Below are positions 48,962 to 60,300 of a stretch of DNA of 64,000 nucleotides, piece by piece. Origin of the DNA: Datnioides undecimradiatus (lineage: Eukaryota > Chordata > Actinopteri > Lobotiformes > Datnioididae); NCBI GenBank assembly GCA_008933995.1, contig WARS01000016.1, positions 7,540,215 through 7,604,214 on the forward strand. The letters are read 5' to 3'. Within the stretch, counting starts at the first letter, position 1; every line of letters begins with the position of its first letter. The notes below the pieces were generated by a model. That model saw only the letters and a program-made list of their open reading frames with translations, was not told where the DNA came from and searched no databases. The translations under genes and the position numbers were made by a program.

Positions 48962-51900
48962 CACATTTCTATGGAGACACTGAAGGGGAAATATATAGAC
49001 TTAAATGACTAATCAGAACTGGACAAAATGAACCCAATAATGTTATGTAAAATGAATACTTGAAGAAACGATTCCAGGCCACTGTGGGTTTAATTTCAAA
49101 ATATTTTTTATTAAATCTGCCATTTATTGAGATTTATTTTACAGTCTGTTGTTTGTCTATGCCCTCCTGAGTTCTTCTTGAAGGGCAGTTTTTATTTTTC
49201 AACCTGGGCCCTAATTTCCCATGTTTTTGTGTCTGAATGGCTACTGAGGACAGCAGTTTTTGAATTTAGTCCAGTATTGCGCAAGCTGTTGCCCAGGGAA
49301 CAGGCTACAATTTACAATGTATATCATGTATGGTTTCTCCACTGACTGACTCAGATTGTTATTAAAATGTCAGCATGATGAAATCTGCTTCTCTGTGTAC
49401 TGGTGCAAGTCAGCACAGAAACTTTACCTGATAACAGTAACTCCACATTTTCTGCAGTGGCTCTCTTCAATCTTGAACAGCATTTCTCTTCATGAATTTG
49501 TGCTTTGGCTTGGAATATCCTCTTTGGCTGGCAGTAGTCATCTCGGTCAAAATTGTCACTGCAGACCCAATGAACAGCATCGGTCAGATGGTCACCCGAT
49601 GTTTGGATGGGAGTGTTAGCATCCATTTGTAGCACATCTATCAATAATATCAGCCAATAAAACAGCCGTTGAAAGCTGTGGCATTTTGGTTGCACAGTAC
49701 ACAAATGTGCAGCTATGAATTATTGTTTTTGAGGTTTTAGTTAACGCTAATTCAGTTCTCCATGACAAAAAACTCTTCACAGCGCTTCTCTCTCCAACTT
49801 TCACTCATTGCTCCAAAGCTTCCTGCAACAAAGCAGTTTTCAAAAGTTGTTGTCCCCAGTAGTCATTCACACACCTTAACATGGGAAAAACACTAAAGTT
49901 CCCCTTTAAGGACGATGGTTATGGACGGCAGGAATTTTAATAGAACATTCCGTTTTGACCTTGAAAGTATGTTCTTTTACTTTGAAAATAGGTTTCTTTA
50001 TTAACTTTTTCTAGACATTTTGATAGTGTCCCTTGGGTTTGCTCAGCAAACTTGTTCAGATGTCAAAATTACAGACAGGGACCTGATAAGGATCACCACT
50101 GTCATGATTTTAATAAATGTGTGAAGTTCAGTCAATGTCCTAAGATTAGACTTATTGTAATATAGGTGGCAGTGGTCTAGATAGTATGTCCAGTACTCTA
50201 GAATGATTACTGCGTATATACACATCTCCAGCCTGAATATAGAGAAAATATGGATCTGATTGACACATATAATATTTGTCACATGTGACTGGATTGCCCT
50301 AAAGTTTCAGCTTTTAATTCATCATCACTAACCCAGGTTAACCCAGGTCGTATATCAGTAAATGATGGCTGTGGAGTTTTTAGCTTTGGGTCAGTTGCTG
50401 GGCAGTGTGGTTATATGTATCTTCAATGAATACCTGAACAGAATTTTAGAACTTTCTGTCCAAATCATTACTTTTTACTGGGTTTTTATCAAATAAAATC
50501 TACCCTGCTACACCAGGGGGTAAAATATGGACAACTTATTACCTCGAACATTTTCCTTTATGAATTTTCAGCCCTCTTTCAATTTATGATTCGGGTCAGT
50601 TCTGCAGAATATTTTCCCCTGCAGCTAAATGTGTTAAAATGCTGCTTACATTCATTCACATAACATTACTGCAATATCCATGACCTGCCTCCTCTGGAAA
50701 AGGACAGAGACTGGGGGAAAGTAAATGAGACAGCTGTATTAGAAATGTGAGTTCTGAGAGGAGCAACAAGCCGGGAACAGTTTGGAAACAGTAAAAGTGG
50801 AGGTCAGAGGTGAATAGGAGCATCATTGTATTTAGATCATAGTAATATATTCCATTGCAAAAATACCTTGCTCAGACTCAAGGGCACCAAACAAAGTGGT
50901 ACAAAATCATAGTTAAAAATGAAAGCAACTCTTTCAAAAGGGACAAAAAGCACAGCTTAAAAGATTGTAAAAATGGTAATGGTATTGTAGCAACTAGCAA
51001 AAGTCCAATATTTAGGAGCAGTCTTAAAACTGTCTCCACATGTTACTGCTTGTCTGATGTGGAGATGTGTGGAGATGTGTGACTGGGGTGGCAGCAAGAA
51101 AGCCAAGATCCAAAGGTGCAAAGACCACTGGACAGGCAGGGAGGGTGGAACAGGTCAGCCAGGTGTGCTGTTGTTGAATTTTTTAGCACCTTGTAGGTGA
51201 GGAAGAGAATCTCAAAGGAAATGCAGAGTTTGACAGGTGAGTAGTTGCAGAGTTTTTGCATTGTGCAGTCAACCAAAGTTTGGTGAGGAAGATGGCTGAC
51301 ATATAGAAAGCAATTAAAGGTCTTGCTGGTGGCACTGCAGCAGATTGGGTCACCTCAAACTGTCTCTTAGACTTTACTGAATGGATCACCACTGTTCTTT
51401 CAAAGGATATTCCCTCATTTAGAGTCAGGATGATGGTGGTGGAGATCACTGTCGCTTCAAACTCTCCCATAGGTGTTTGGTGGTGGAATTAAGATGAGGG
51501 TCAGTATTGATCAAACTAAGAGTGCTCTAATGAGCAAATTTAGGAGTGCAAAGTTCCTCGCTAAGTGTTAAGAATAACACTCAGTTCTCAAGCAACTTCT
51601 CGGAGCAAAGTGTGAGTCATCTTTAGGAGCAGTTTTCAAGTGACCACATAATAAATCACATGTATGATGGGAGCAGGACTGGCCAGTCAGAGAGAAGGAG
51701 TTACCCTGCATCTAATATATTGCTCATTCATTTGTTTAAAGTTATGAGATTATTCAGTGATGCTGAATTGTCAGATTTCATGTGAAATCTTTAATATTTG
51801 CACCAGATTTTAACATGTAATTTTGACATCATTAGTAACTACATTAGTAACAACATCATATTATCAGATAGGATAGTTTTATAATGTTTAGGTCAAATAG

Positions 51901-53586
51901 TAACTTAAACTGTATTGATATTGCCTCACAAAACATATTATGCACTCTGACCAATGATATTTTGTACAGTAGAGTACAGTAGAGTAGATGTCTCAGAAGC
52001 ATGTCTCTGTACTAAAATCATCCAGGATATCTAGGAGAGCTATTCTCTTCTCTCTTTAGAGAATTTTTAAGTCAAAGGAAATTTGATAACTGTACACGTA
52101 GGAGTAAAGGGTTTCTTTTGATTAAAATATGGGTCCTGGTGACTGGAAGGCCATAATATTTAATTCACATTTTTTATATTTATCTACTATTTTTTGAGGC
52201 TTTACCCATTAATTTGTTACCGCTCTGCTTCTTATAAATTATAGTGTAGTCCTGATAGCAATTTTGAACTAGAAGTTGGGGATTTTAGTGTTTTAATGTG
52301 GAATCCAGGGCAAACTCTGTGGTTTGGCACTGCAGACTGAGCAGCAGTGGCTTTTCATGGAAACTCAGAGTAGCATCATGGCCACTTTACTGGAAAGAGA
52401 AAGTTGGTGGCCAATTGCAAAATGAGCCTGGATGGAAAGATAAATGGACAAGCTAAGGTGAAGGTGCTCGAGGAGAATGTGTTGGGGACAGTTAGATGGT
52501 GTAGGGAGACTATTTGGCCACTCAGGGGATGGAAAGTCTGCCTCTGAGGATTTATTGAGGCAATAAAAGATAAGGTCACTGTGTTGTAGGCTTTAATATT
52601 AATGTGCCATTTAATGACCCTCACCATGGAAGAAACTAGGTTATCACTAGTACTAAGATATAGCTCCAGGCAGTTATTTTGTAATGAAACAAGTGATTGT
52701 GCATGTAGCTGGATCACCAATGGTGCTTACGAGAATACCTCCTCAGTAAAAAAAAATATGGTCAAATTTCTTTGAAGTAGTCAAAGCAAGGTGAAAAAAT
52801 CCCCAGGCTATATTCTTCTCACTGTAGCCCCGCCTACTTCCACCCTCCCAGCTACTTTCACGCACAAATTTTCTTTTAAGCTATGTATGAAAACAAAGCT
52901 AGCAAGAATATTTTAAAGTTTTGTGAAGAAGAGTAGGCCAATGATTCATTTAGTGCATCAGGTCACAGCATCAAACTTTTGGTCACAAAATACAAACAGT
53001 AAGTAATCCCCCAAATCAAGCAAATTCATTTTGTACCTGGTCTTTAAAATATGGTGTGTGCCAAATTTGGTGGAGATTAGATGAAATATGTGTCAAAAGA
53101 AGAAAACAATATGTGAAAAAATGGTATACGAATTTCATATGTACAAATGGGCATTGCATTATTTCCATGAATCAACTTCATCCAAGGAACATTTGTTATT
53201 TTGCTACTTCACTACTCACAAGTAGTTAGCCAAAACCTTGATATTGATACCATGTTTTAACATGTAAAGTATTTCCACAGACAACTGTTCATAAAGTAGA
53301 TTATGAATACTTAAGTACTTTTAGTTCTTAAGACATTAAATTTAAAAGTCACTCCATAAACTTTATTTTATAGATAATCTATTATTATTTAATCCATTCA
53401 AATATGTTTATAAAAGTGTAAAAGTTCTAAAAAATCTGAGCAGAAGTAAGCATGTCTGGAGTGCTGAACATTTTTGTAACTGAAAATATGTGTGAGGGCT
53501 AATAATGTGAAATCCCAGTTATAAGTAGCCTACTGGTTATCAGATTTTGAGAGGAAAAAACTTCTTTCAGACACGGTTCTCTGTGT

Positions 53587-53609
53587 GGGGGGTTTTGGGG
53601 GTTTGGGGG
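53587..53609 (+). other. G-rich run in the promoter (possible G-quadruplex)
   Basis: Three runs of five to six G are separated by TTTT and TTT, 58 bp upstream of the first CCAAT box. Such a run can form a quadruplex if one more G tract takes part, or an intermolecular/two-tetrad form. Only the sequence pattern is seen. Confidence 0.4.
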
Positions 53610-53666
53610 CGCCGTCCACCACGCTCTCAGTGCTGGCTTTGCTTTCCGCCCCTCGGTTCCGACTGT

Positions 53667-53702
53667 CCAATAGGAGGAGCGGAATGACTCGGCTCCACCA
53701 AT
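53667..53702 (+). promoter_or_regulatory. Paired CCAAT boxes (candidate NF-Y sites)
   Basis: CCAAT occurs at 53667-53671 (in GTCCAATAGG) and at 53698-53702 (in ACCAATCAG, a full NF-Y consensus). The starts are 31 bp apart, close to three helical turns, a spacing often seen for paired NF-Y sites in CpG-island promoters. Both lie in the same orientation just before the G+C-rich leader. Motif matches only; binding is inferred. Confidence 0.5.
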
Positions 53703-54047
53703 CAGAGACAACGGATGATAGTGAATGGAAGTTTAGTTTTTGAGTTTGGGATAGATCGAGGGAGAAATTAACTGAGACCGTGAGCAAGATACCGGGATAA
53801 ATTAGTGGCAAAAGTGAATTCAGGCTCATTAATATTGCCTATTTGCTTTCACTAAAGACCGAAAACTCAATAGCTATTTGAATAAGGCTAAACAAGAGCC
53901 CTCTCTCTCCCCCAAGTCTGTGTCGAGGAGGGGAGCAGGTGTTCAGTTGAGGGAGACGCATCGCCTCAGTCGGCTCCCCGAGCCTCAACAGGGTGCCGAG
54001 CCGGAGAAGGACGGCTAAAACGCCGCCAACTGAGGACAAACACTCCC

Positions 54048-54053
54048 GTAAGT
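54048..54053 (+). other. Candidate splice donor of a noncoding first exon
   Basis: CCC|GTAAGTAC at 54047/54048 contains the full GTAAGT donor consensus. It lies about 350 bp after the paired CCAAT boxes and 1.25 kb before the start codon, so it could end an untranslated exon 1. The best matching acceptor I see is the (CCT)n CCAG at 55061. The first base pairs on the exon side (CCC) are not ideal, so an unspliced leader remains possible. Confidence 0.4.
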
Positions 54054-55040
54054 ACGCACGGACAACGATAATAGGTTTTTTTTTTAAAGTAGCTGCTTCT
54101 TTCCCGGGCGGACTGTTTTGAAGGACCGTGGTAGACTCTGGATAAAAAAAGCGAAAGGCTCCAGTGTCGCAGCAACAGCAGTGAGAGTAACGCGAACATT
54201 ACCGGCTGTGTAACGGCTGTTTGTAACGGCTGGTGCTGCGTTCAAACCAGCTCTTACTTTTTGCCTCGCGCTCGCTAACTCCTCTCCGCCGGCGTGAGCA
54301 CAGACAGAAAGGAGGAAAAACTCTCTGTTGAAGCCGAGAAACTTGCCATGCGTTCATGTTTTTGCTAACCTGTTGGGTCATTTTTCCGTGTAATCCGAGA
54401 CGCAGCGCATTACGACAAGTTAGCCGATCTGCTACCCGAGGCGAGAGTCCCGCTGTGGGAGAGTGGAGGATCATTTGGACCCGCGACGACTTGTGTTAAC
54501 AGTTAATTAGGAAATCTAACTTCAGATAACGGACTGCAGCTCCTCCATCACCACTGCACTTGGAGAGGACTCGGAGCGGTCTGTCCAGTTTGCTTGCAGT
54601 CAGAAACCAGGGGTGTTCTCGCAATCAATTACTGAATTGATTTTTAGAGCACACACGCGCGTGCCTGCACGCACACATACACAGACAAATGCCAGCAAAG
54701 CATGGATGGATAATTTACGTGTTTTATAGCTTCTCTGTTAATACGACCACCGTCTAAACAGCTAAATGATCCGCGGGACAAATCCCCGGTGAGGACATCA
54801 AAACAAGCGCGGATTTGTGGTCGATAGCAGAGAATAAGCCGATAAGTCTAAAACACACTCAGATGTATTAATTCCTGGCTAGGATCAATCCAAATGAAAA
54901 TGAGGTTTCGCAGGACGCAGAAACACACGGAGTCCACCACAGCAGATAGATATCACCGTGCCGTTACACCGTGAAGCCAGACTACTGAGGGAAAGTCTCT
55001 GTGTTGGAGAGGCGACCCCCCCCCCACACACACACATACC

Positions 55041-55061
55041 ACCCTCCTCCTCCTCCTCCAG
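55041..55061 (+). other. Candidate splice acceptor before the coding exon
   Basis: A run of CCT triplets ends in CCAG followed by CTGCCTGCTG, a strong polypyrimidine tract plus AG. With the donor at 54048 it would define a 1,014-bp leader intron and an exon of 55062-55475 carrying the start codon. It could equally be a simple CCT microsatellite inside an unspliced leader. Confidence 0.35.
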
Positions 55062-55297
55062 CTGCCTGCTGAGTTTTGGACACCGGAGCTGGGAAGTCAG
55101 AGCAGGGGAGCTTGTCGGTAGTGACTACGGTGAAGTCCCGGAGCTCCGATCGTCGCTTCACCGGGAAGGCACGGAGGTGCTGGTGCTGAAGCCTGGCCAT
55201 CTCCTTTAGGACTTCTTCTCATTCGTGCGCAGGGCAGAGAGAGTTGCAGTAGCAAAGCACAAGCGGACACGGGCACTGTTGGTCCCCTCTCTCCTGC

Positions 55298-55475
55298 ATG
55301 ATGAAACCGGGAATTTGCTGCTCTGAGAGGTCCCCGGAGCGCGTGGAGGGACCCGCACCAGCAGGGAGCCCGCAGAAGATGATGGGGACAGGGGCGACCT
55401 GGAGTGGAAACCAGTGTGCGCCTCTTTTTCTCCTGCTCCTTCTCATCAGCAGTTGCCACATGTTGCACGGCCAAG
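55298..55475 (+). CDS. First coding exon (partial): signal peptide of a secreted or type I membrane protein
   Basis: The frame opens at tandem ATGs (55298 and 55301) and has a second tandem ATG pair at 55379 and 55382. It runs 59 codons plus one base to AAG|GTAAGA, a strong splice donor at 55476, giving a phase 1 exon end. From Met28/29 the product has a short polar start, a hydrophobic core PLFLLLLLIS and a small/polar stretch ending HGQ, the layout of a cleavable signal peptide. The downstream Met28/29 gives the more usual signal-peptide length, so it may be the true start; the first 27 residues are charged, Pro/Gly-rich and could be leader sequence. Phase 1 after a signal exon is common in cell-surface receptors and adhesion proteins. 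I cannot name the gene; R2B receptor tyrosine phosphatases or Ig-family adhesion proteins would fit the exon layout, but this is a guess. The rest of the gene lies to the right, outside the window. Confidence 0.72.
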
Positions 55476-55514
55476 GTAAGAGTTTTATTCCCAAGAGTCC
55501 TGTGTTCAAATGTC

Positions 55515-55538
55515 ATATCGGATGTATTTATCCGATAT
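55515..55538. repeat. 9-bp perfect hairpin just inside intron 1
   Basis: ATATCGGAT and ATCCGATAT pair around GTATTT, 39 bases after the donor at 55476. Confidence 0.85.
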
Positions 55539-56479
55539 ATATCAGATATATAAAAGTGTGATGATGTCTCCTAATCTGGACATCAGGGTGTGATTTATTA
55601 GATCTTACTTGGGATGTGTTTATGTACCCATTGGAGGAGAACAGAGAGGCCAACGATGTTTTTATAATTAAGTCAGGTTGATTGCTTGTGTGAGAGAGAC
55701 AGACAAGGGGGCGTGTGTAAATTATTGTTATTGTTATGATGATGCATAGATTGCAGGATAATTATTGTAGGATTAAGGTATGGAGAATGCGTATTGGGGA
55801 GGGGGGTGCTACAGTTTTTAAGCATTGGTAATCCGCCTCTTAGTCACTGACCTGCTTAACCACAGCTCCTGATCTGGCACAAATGCACAAACACATAGAC
55901 ACATGCAGCAGCACATAGTCTATTAATTTAAGTTGCCTCCTATTAAGTCCAGTGATGACCCTGTGGCGCTGGCAGGTGTCCAGATTAGTGTGTGACTTGT
56001 GGTTGCAGAGAGCTACTGTGTGGAGTAATTGTCGAATTCAGCAACAGGAAAGATGAATATGATGTGTTATTGATTCCTGACCAAACCTGTTTGGGGAAAA
56101 TTGTGCGTTGCCATGTTACATGCATTTATGTGTTTTTTTGTTGTTGTTTTTTTTTGTAGCTATAGCGATAATAATAGAGGGGAACTGTGGATGTTTGTGT
56201 GTATGTGCATGTGTGTGTCTTTGTATGTGTGCACGTACCTCATGGGATCATGTCAGAGTGGCAAAACAAAAGCACAGAAAAGGTCAGGCTGGTGTCGGCT
56301 CACAGTTTTCTGTGGGTCACAGATGGCGTGGCGGGCAGAATGTAAGGCTGAGACTTGGGGTTATGTGGAGGAGGGGTCTTAGGAATGTCTGTTCATATAT
56401 ATGTGTGTGTCAGTGGTGGGGGTGTGCTATTTGTGAACGCATGGAGAATGTGTGTGCTGTTCAAGTGCAGGAAAGTGCC

Positions 56480-56670
56480 TGCATGAGTGTGAGAGAGGGA
56501 GCGCAGGTAGAAGGCTGAATGAGGAGGGAGAGAGAGTCAAGAGGAGGGAGGCAGTGTGGGAGAGGAGAAGGAGGTGGTGTGAGAAGGAGCAGAGCAGGGA
56601 GAGGGGAGTGGCATGCAAAGGGGGTGAGAAGAAAAGATTGAGTGGGGGGGTTAGAGAGGGAATGCGGTGC
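56480..56670 (+). repeat. Purine-rich tract
   Basis: About 190 bp of GAGGA, GGGAG and AGAG units with few pyrimidines. Open frames on both strands here are compositional. Confidence 0.75.
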
Positions 56671-56930
56671 ACCGTGCTTGTCACTCAGAAAGCTGTGCCT
56701 GCAGTTCAATCGATGATGATGGTATGACAACACCTCTGTGTGAGTCAAAAGTTGCTTTCCTCTCTCTTCTTTTCCCAGTCGTCACACTTTCCCTCTTCCT
56801 CCCTCCGTCCTAGGTGTTGAGGAGGAGGTGGAAGACGGAGCAACGGTGTGGCTGCAGAGTCAGCTTCTTCCGTCCTCCCTCTAATGTCAAGGTCTCAGAA
56901 CCAGCACCCAAGTTACTACACACCCTGTGT

Positions 56931-57105
56931 CCCCCCCCCCCCCCCAGCTGTCCCTCGTGGAAGGAGGGGGGTTACCCTGCTGCAAAATGTATATACCTCA
57001 GGATGGCTGGCAGGGGCTGTGTTTGCATGCGTGTGTGCTGGGGGTAGTGGGGGAAAATGGAAATTAGCGAAACATGGGATGGTGCTGGTGGGGGGGGGGG
57101 GGGGG
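56931..57105. repeat. (C)15 and (G)16 homopolymers in inverted arrangement
   Basis: C15 at 56931-56945 and G16 at 57090-57105 lie 144 bp apart and are complementary. Confidence 0.9.
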
Positions 57106-57251
57106 CTATTGATTCAATAAGCTGTGCCAGGCGGCCAATCGAAGGCTGTAGATTTTCCAGGTTCCGACCCCTCCATCCCCAGCATTTATTAGGACGTTTT
57201 ATTTTAGGAGGAAAAGGATGAAATTCATGAGCCAAGGTTGATCCTCCTGAT

Positions 57252-57335
57252 CTCTCCACCACCTCTCTCTCCCCCTCCCTCTCCTCCCCCTCTGTCCCTC
57301 TCCCTCTTTTACTCTCTCTCCCTCTTTCTCTCAGT
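57252..57335 (+). repeat. Long polypyrimidine tract ending in CAG
   Basis: About 80 bp almost entirely C and T, ending TTTCTCTCAG at 57335. It looks like a splice acceptor but no exon-like sequence follows; most likely low-complexity DNA. Confidence 0.8.
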
Positions 57336-60300
57336 CAATCGATGCCCACACCCCTCGCCATAAATGTGAGGCTTTATATGAGCCAACTTTCGTCTCTGGG
57401 AGCACATTTAAATAAGCTCATCGATCTTTCATTTTAGAGTTTAAGTGACGGCAGCATTTTACTGTCCCCCCCTCCTTCCTCCACCTCTCATCTGCTCACC
57501 TCTCCACCCTCCCTTCTTTATTCATAACTTATCCCTCAGCCCCCCACTGCCTCCCTGTCACTGAGTGGGTTCTGCTCCACAGCTGTTTGACTGATTCACA
57601 TTTCCAGCATGGATACAGACAGACCCTGGATCCTAGACTTTATATTGTGGCTGAAGTCAAGGATGGGTCACATTCATTGTGTTTCAAAATGTAAATCATA
57701 TTCTACATCCATAACAGAGTCGAATAGCCTTAATATTATTGTTGTAAGATGTAAATCTTTGCAAAGGCTTCTGAGAACAGCCTTATTTCAGCCATGCATT
57801 AAGGAAATGTTTTAAAACTGATTTTCAGACATTTTTAGAAACCCCCATCACAGTGGACAATGTAATACTCACAGTGGCATTAAAACATGAAAATGTTCAA
57901 AGTCAGAAGGGGTTCACATAACAACAGCGTTATGGACCATTAGGTTTATAATACATGGAGATTGATTTTTTCCCCGTTGCTAATGTGGATAATGATAATG
58001 GTCCAAAAGTAGCCAAAGTGTAATGAAAAAATACTGCTGGTCGTCATTATTGCTAACCTTGCCCAAGGTAATTGCATTAAAATGTGGCTCGAGCATCCCA
58101 GTTGTTAAACCAAAAATATGAATTCCAGGTCACAATTTTTAGGAGGGGCCACTAAAGTTTAGTTTCTCACCATGAATTTAAAAGTTTTCTTCTACTTCAA
58201 CTAGGCCAAGCAAAGATTTGTATCGTCATGCTGACCCACTTAGTGGATCTATCAGTGTGATTAAGTTTGATATGACACATGTCATTGGCTCAGCTAAGCC
58301 AGAGCTTGATCATGATTGGACCACTGGGCATGCTTAAGTGAATTGAGGTCACTGATAGGACATTCGGATGGTGGGCTGTGGGCAGGGGGAGTACTGAGCG
58401 TGATGTCAAAACCCAAATCAAATAGACCAGCATGCAGCTTTACATGCGTGCAGTCACCCACCCACACTCACACACGCACAAAGTCATTCTCTCTCATCAG
58501 TGTCAAACAGTTAAAGTGGTTGTGGAAATTTGCTTAACCATGTTGTAATGAGGAGAGGGTAAATTAGGAACCTTGTCTAACTCATTATCATTGTCCACCC
58601 TGCACAACCTCTTTGACACCGTTATGAGCCTCATGTTTTAAATGTTTTATAATCTTCCACTGATGGTTTCAGCTTGTAATACCAATATTTAAAGCTATCA
58701 AGCAATAACTATTAAACATTATTTGTCACCAAAATTATAGTGGCAGACCCCTTATCACCTTAGCAACTGTTTGGATTTTGAAGCCGTTTAAACTGTGATT
58801 TTCCCGCTTGTAACAGTTATACACATGTTCTTTCTTTGCCCACAGACACAAATGTAATCCCCCTTTCAAGTAGTCTGAAATTTTTAGGCCTCGGGAGAGA
58901 CTTGGCTGTCTGATGGATTTTGTGTGTGCGCGCGTGTGAGCACTTATATATTAGAGAAGGAGAGCAAATGATGGAGGAGAAACCAAAGTGAACGTGTGTG
59001 TGCTGGAGTGTGTGATAGACGTCAGGTTAGTCAGGTCTAAGAGGAAGTGAGGTCCCTGTTTAACTCCCTTATTTCCTGTCTGTCAGGAAGAACAAATCAC
59101 TACACTTCCACAGCCACCTGACACTTTGCGGTAGCTGTGTGTGTGTACATGTCTCTGGGTGAAATGGGACAGTGTTTGAGTGTGTCTCTGTGTGCAGACC
59201 TGGTGTGTGAAAGAGATTATAGTACAACTGGATTAAAGACTGCATTCAGTGTGTGTGTCTGAACGGGATGGGTATTTTGTACTGAAGGCTCGTTTTGGTT
59301 TATATATACCAATATCCTTACCGATTGTGCTTACTGATACTGATCTTTACCCATCTTTAAACACACTTGTTTTTACTAAATAACTTTATGTTTCTCCATA
59401 ATTGATAAAGTTATATAGAGTATAGAGATATAAAGTATATCCGGTATTCAGGACAGCTAAATTCACACTTAGGCTACAGAGTAGTCTGTGATTTATGCTA
59501 TTTGCTATTGGCAACAGAGAATACATAAACCAACTGGACCCTGCTGTTGTACAGGGGTATCATGACCTGGATGTAGTCATATTAGCATACCTCAGCAAGA
59601 CCCATCTTCAGAAATAACAGGTGATATCATGTGATCTCTTTATAACATTATTGATTCATTGACTTAGTTAAAATTGGACTATATTTCATGGAGAAAATAT
59701 GGTCTGGTCTTCCCTCTGATGTCCTCCATCTGTCCTGCTGCAACTCCGTCTGAATTACTTAGCTTAACTATAAAGGCTGTTCGCTAGTCAGGTTGGTTGA
59801 TCCTGCAGCAAGTGGTGCTGCTGAGTCTGCCTTGACTGGGAGCTTGGAGCTCTGAAGGAACGTTGGTGTTTACACCACTAGCACATGAGCTTTGGACCAC
59901 AGTCATTAAACTGTTTTCCATTGGTCTCTCATGCTGTGTTTTGTCGCAGCAGACTAAACTCCTTCTGTAGTAGGACTAGCTGGCTAACTGAGCTAACTAG
60001 CAATAAGTGGACTGACATTGTGTATGAGATCATTTAGAAATGTAAATCGGAAGTGCTTTAAACCAGTGCTAACTGTGTCCTGAGTTGACAGCCACAGATC
60101 TCTTTTTATAATGGCATGTTTTATCTTGAATTGATGAGGTTCATACAGTCACATTGTTAGCTCATGTAAATTGCATCAGCATCGCAGCTTGGAGGCTGGA
60201 CTGAGGTGTAGCAGCTGCTTTGCTACAGCAGCCAATCATGCTGCAGAGCTTCCGATTCATATGGTTTTAAATTTCTGTTTCGAAAAACTGTTTCATGAGG

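Larger units (their letters stand above)
46936..53559. other. Gene-free region upstream of the promoter
   Basis: No exon supported. Pyrimidine-rich DNA at 47,040-47,460; microsatellites at 47580-47600, 48573-48598 and 48919-48959. The part 51,480-51,660 (AGAGTGCTCTAATGAGCAAATTTAGGAGTGC) reads like a nonautonomous DNA transposon from memory, but ends were not found. 52,740-53,480 is AT-rich. Confidence 0.4.
53560..55297 (+). promoter_or_regulatory. CpG-rich promoter and 5' untranslated leader of the gene starting at 55298
   Basis: CpG dinucleotides become frequent from about 53,605 and stay so until the splice donor at 55,476, while sequence on both sides is CpG-poor. The block contains two CCAAT boxes, a G-rich run, no obvious TATA box and long stretches without coding character, which is the usual picture of a vertebrate CpG-island promoter followed by a long 5' leader. 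A GTAAGT donor at 54048 and a polypyrimidine-AG acceptor at 55060-55061 suggest the leader may be spliced. The transcription start cannot be fixed from sequence; if the CCAAT boxes sit at the usual 60-100 bp upstream distance, it would be near 53,760-53,800. Confidence 0.65.

Noticed and set aside
51480-51660. Possible nonautonomous DNA transposon with AGAGTGCTCTAATGAGC-type sequence
   Set aside because: The resemblance is from memory only and no inverted ends or target duplication could be located, so it is not listed as an element.
53839-54474. Minus-strand open frames in the promoter region, suggesting a divergent gene
   Set aside because: They come from GC-rich leader DNA; no coding motif or splice signals on the minus strand were found, although a divergent noncoding transcript cannot be excluded.
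54958-55209. 83-codon frame in the 5' leader with polyserine
   Set aside because: It lacks an ATG start (begins at GTG), and crosses a CA and CCT microsatellite; treated as leader sequence or intron.
57326-57335. Strong polypyrimidine-CAG resembling a splice acceptor
   Set aside because: The tract is about 80 bp of C/T low-complexity sequence and the following DNA has stops in all frames within a short distance and no donor that I could pair.
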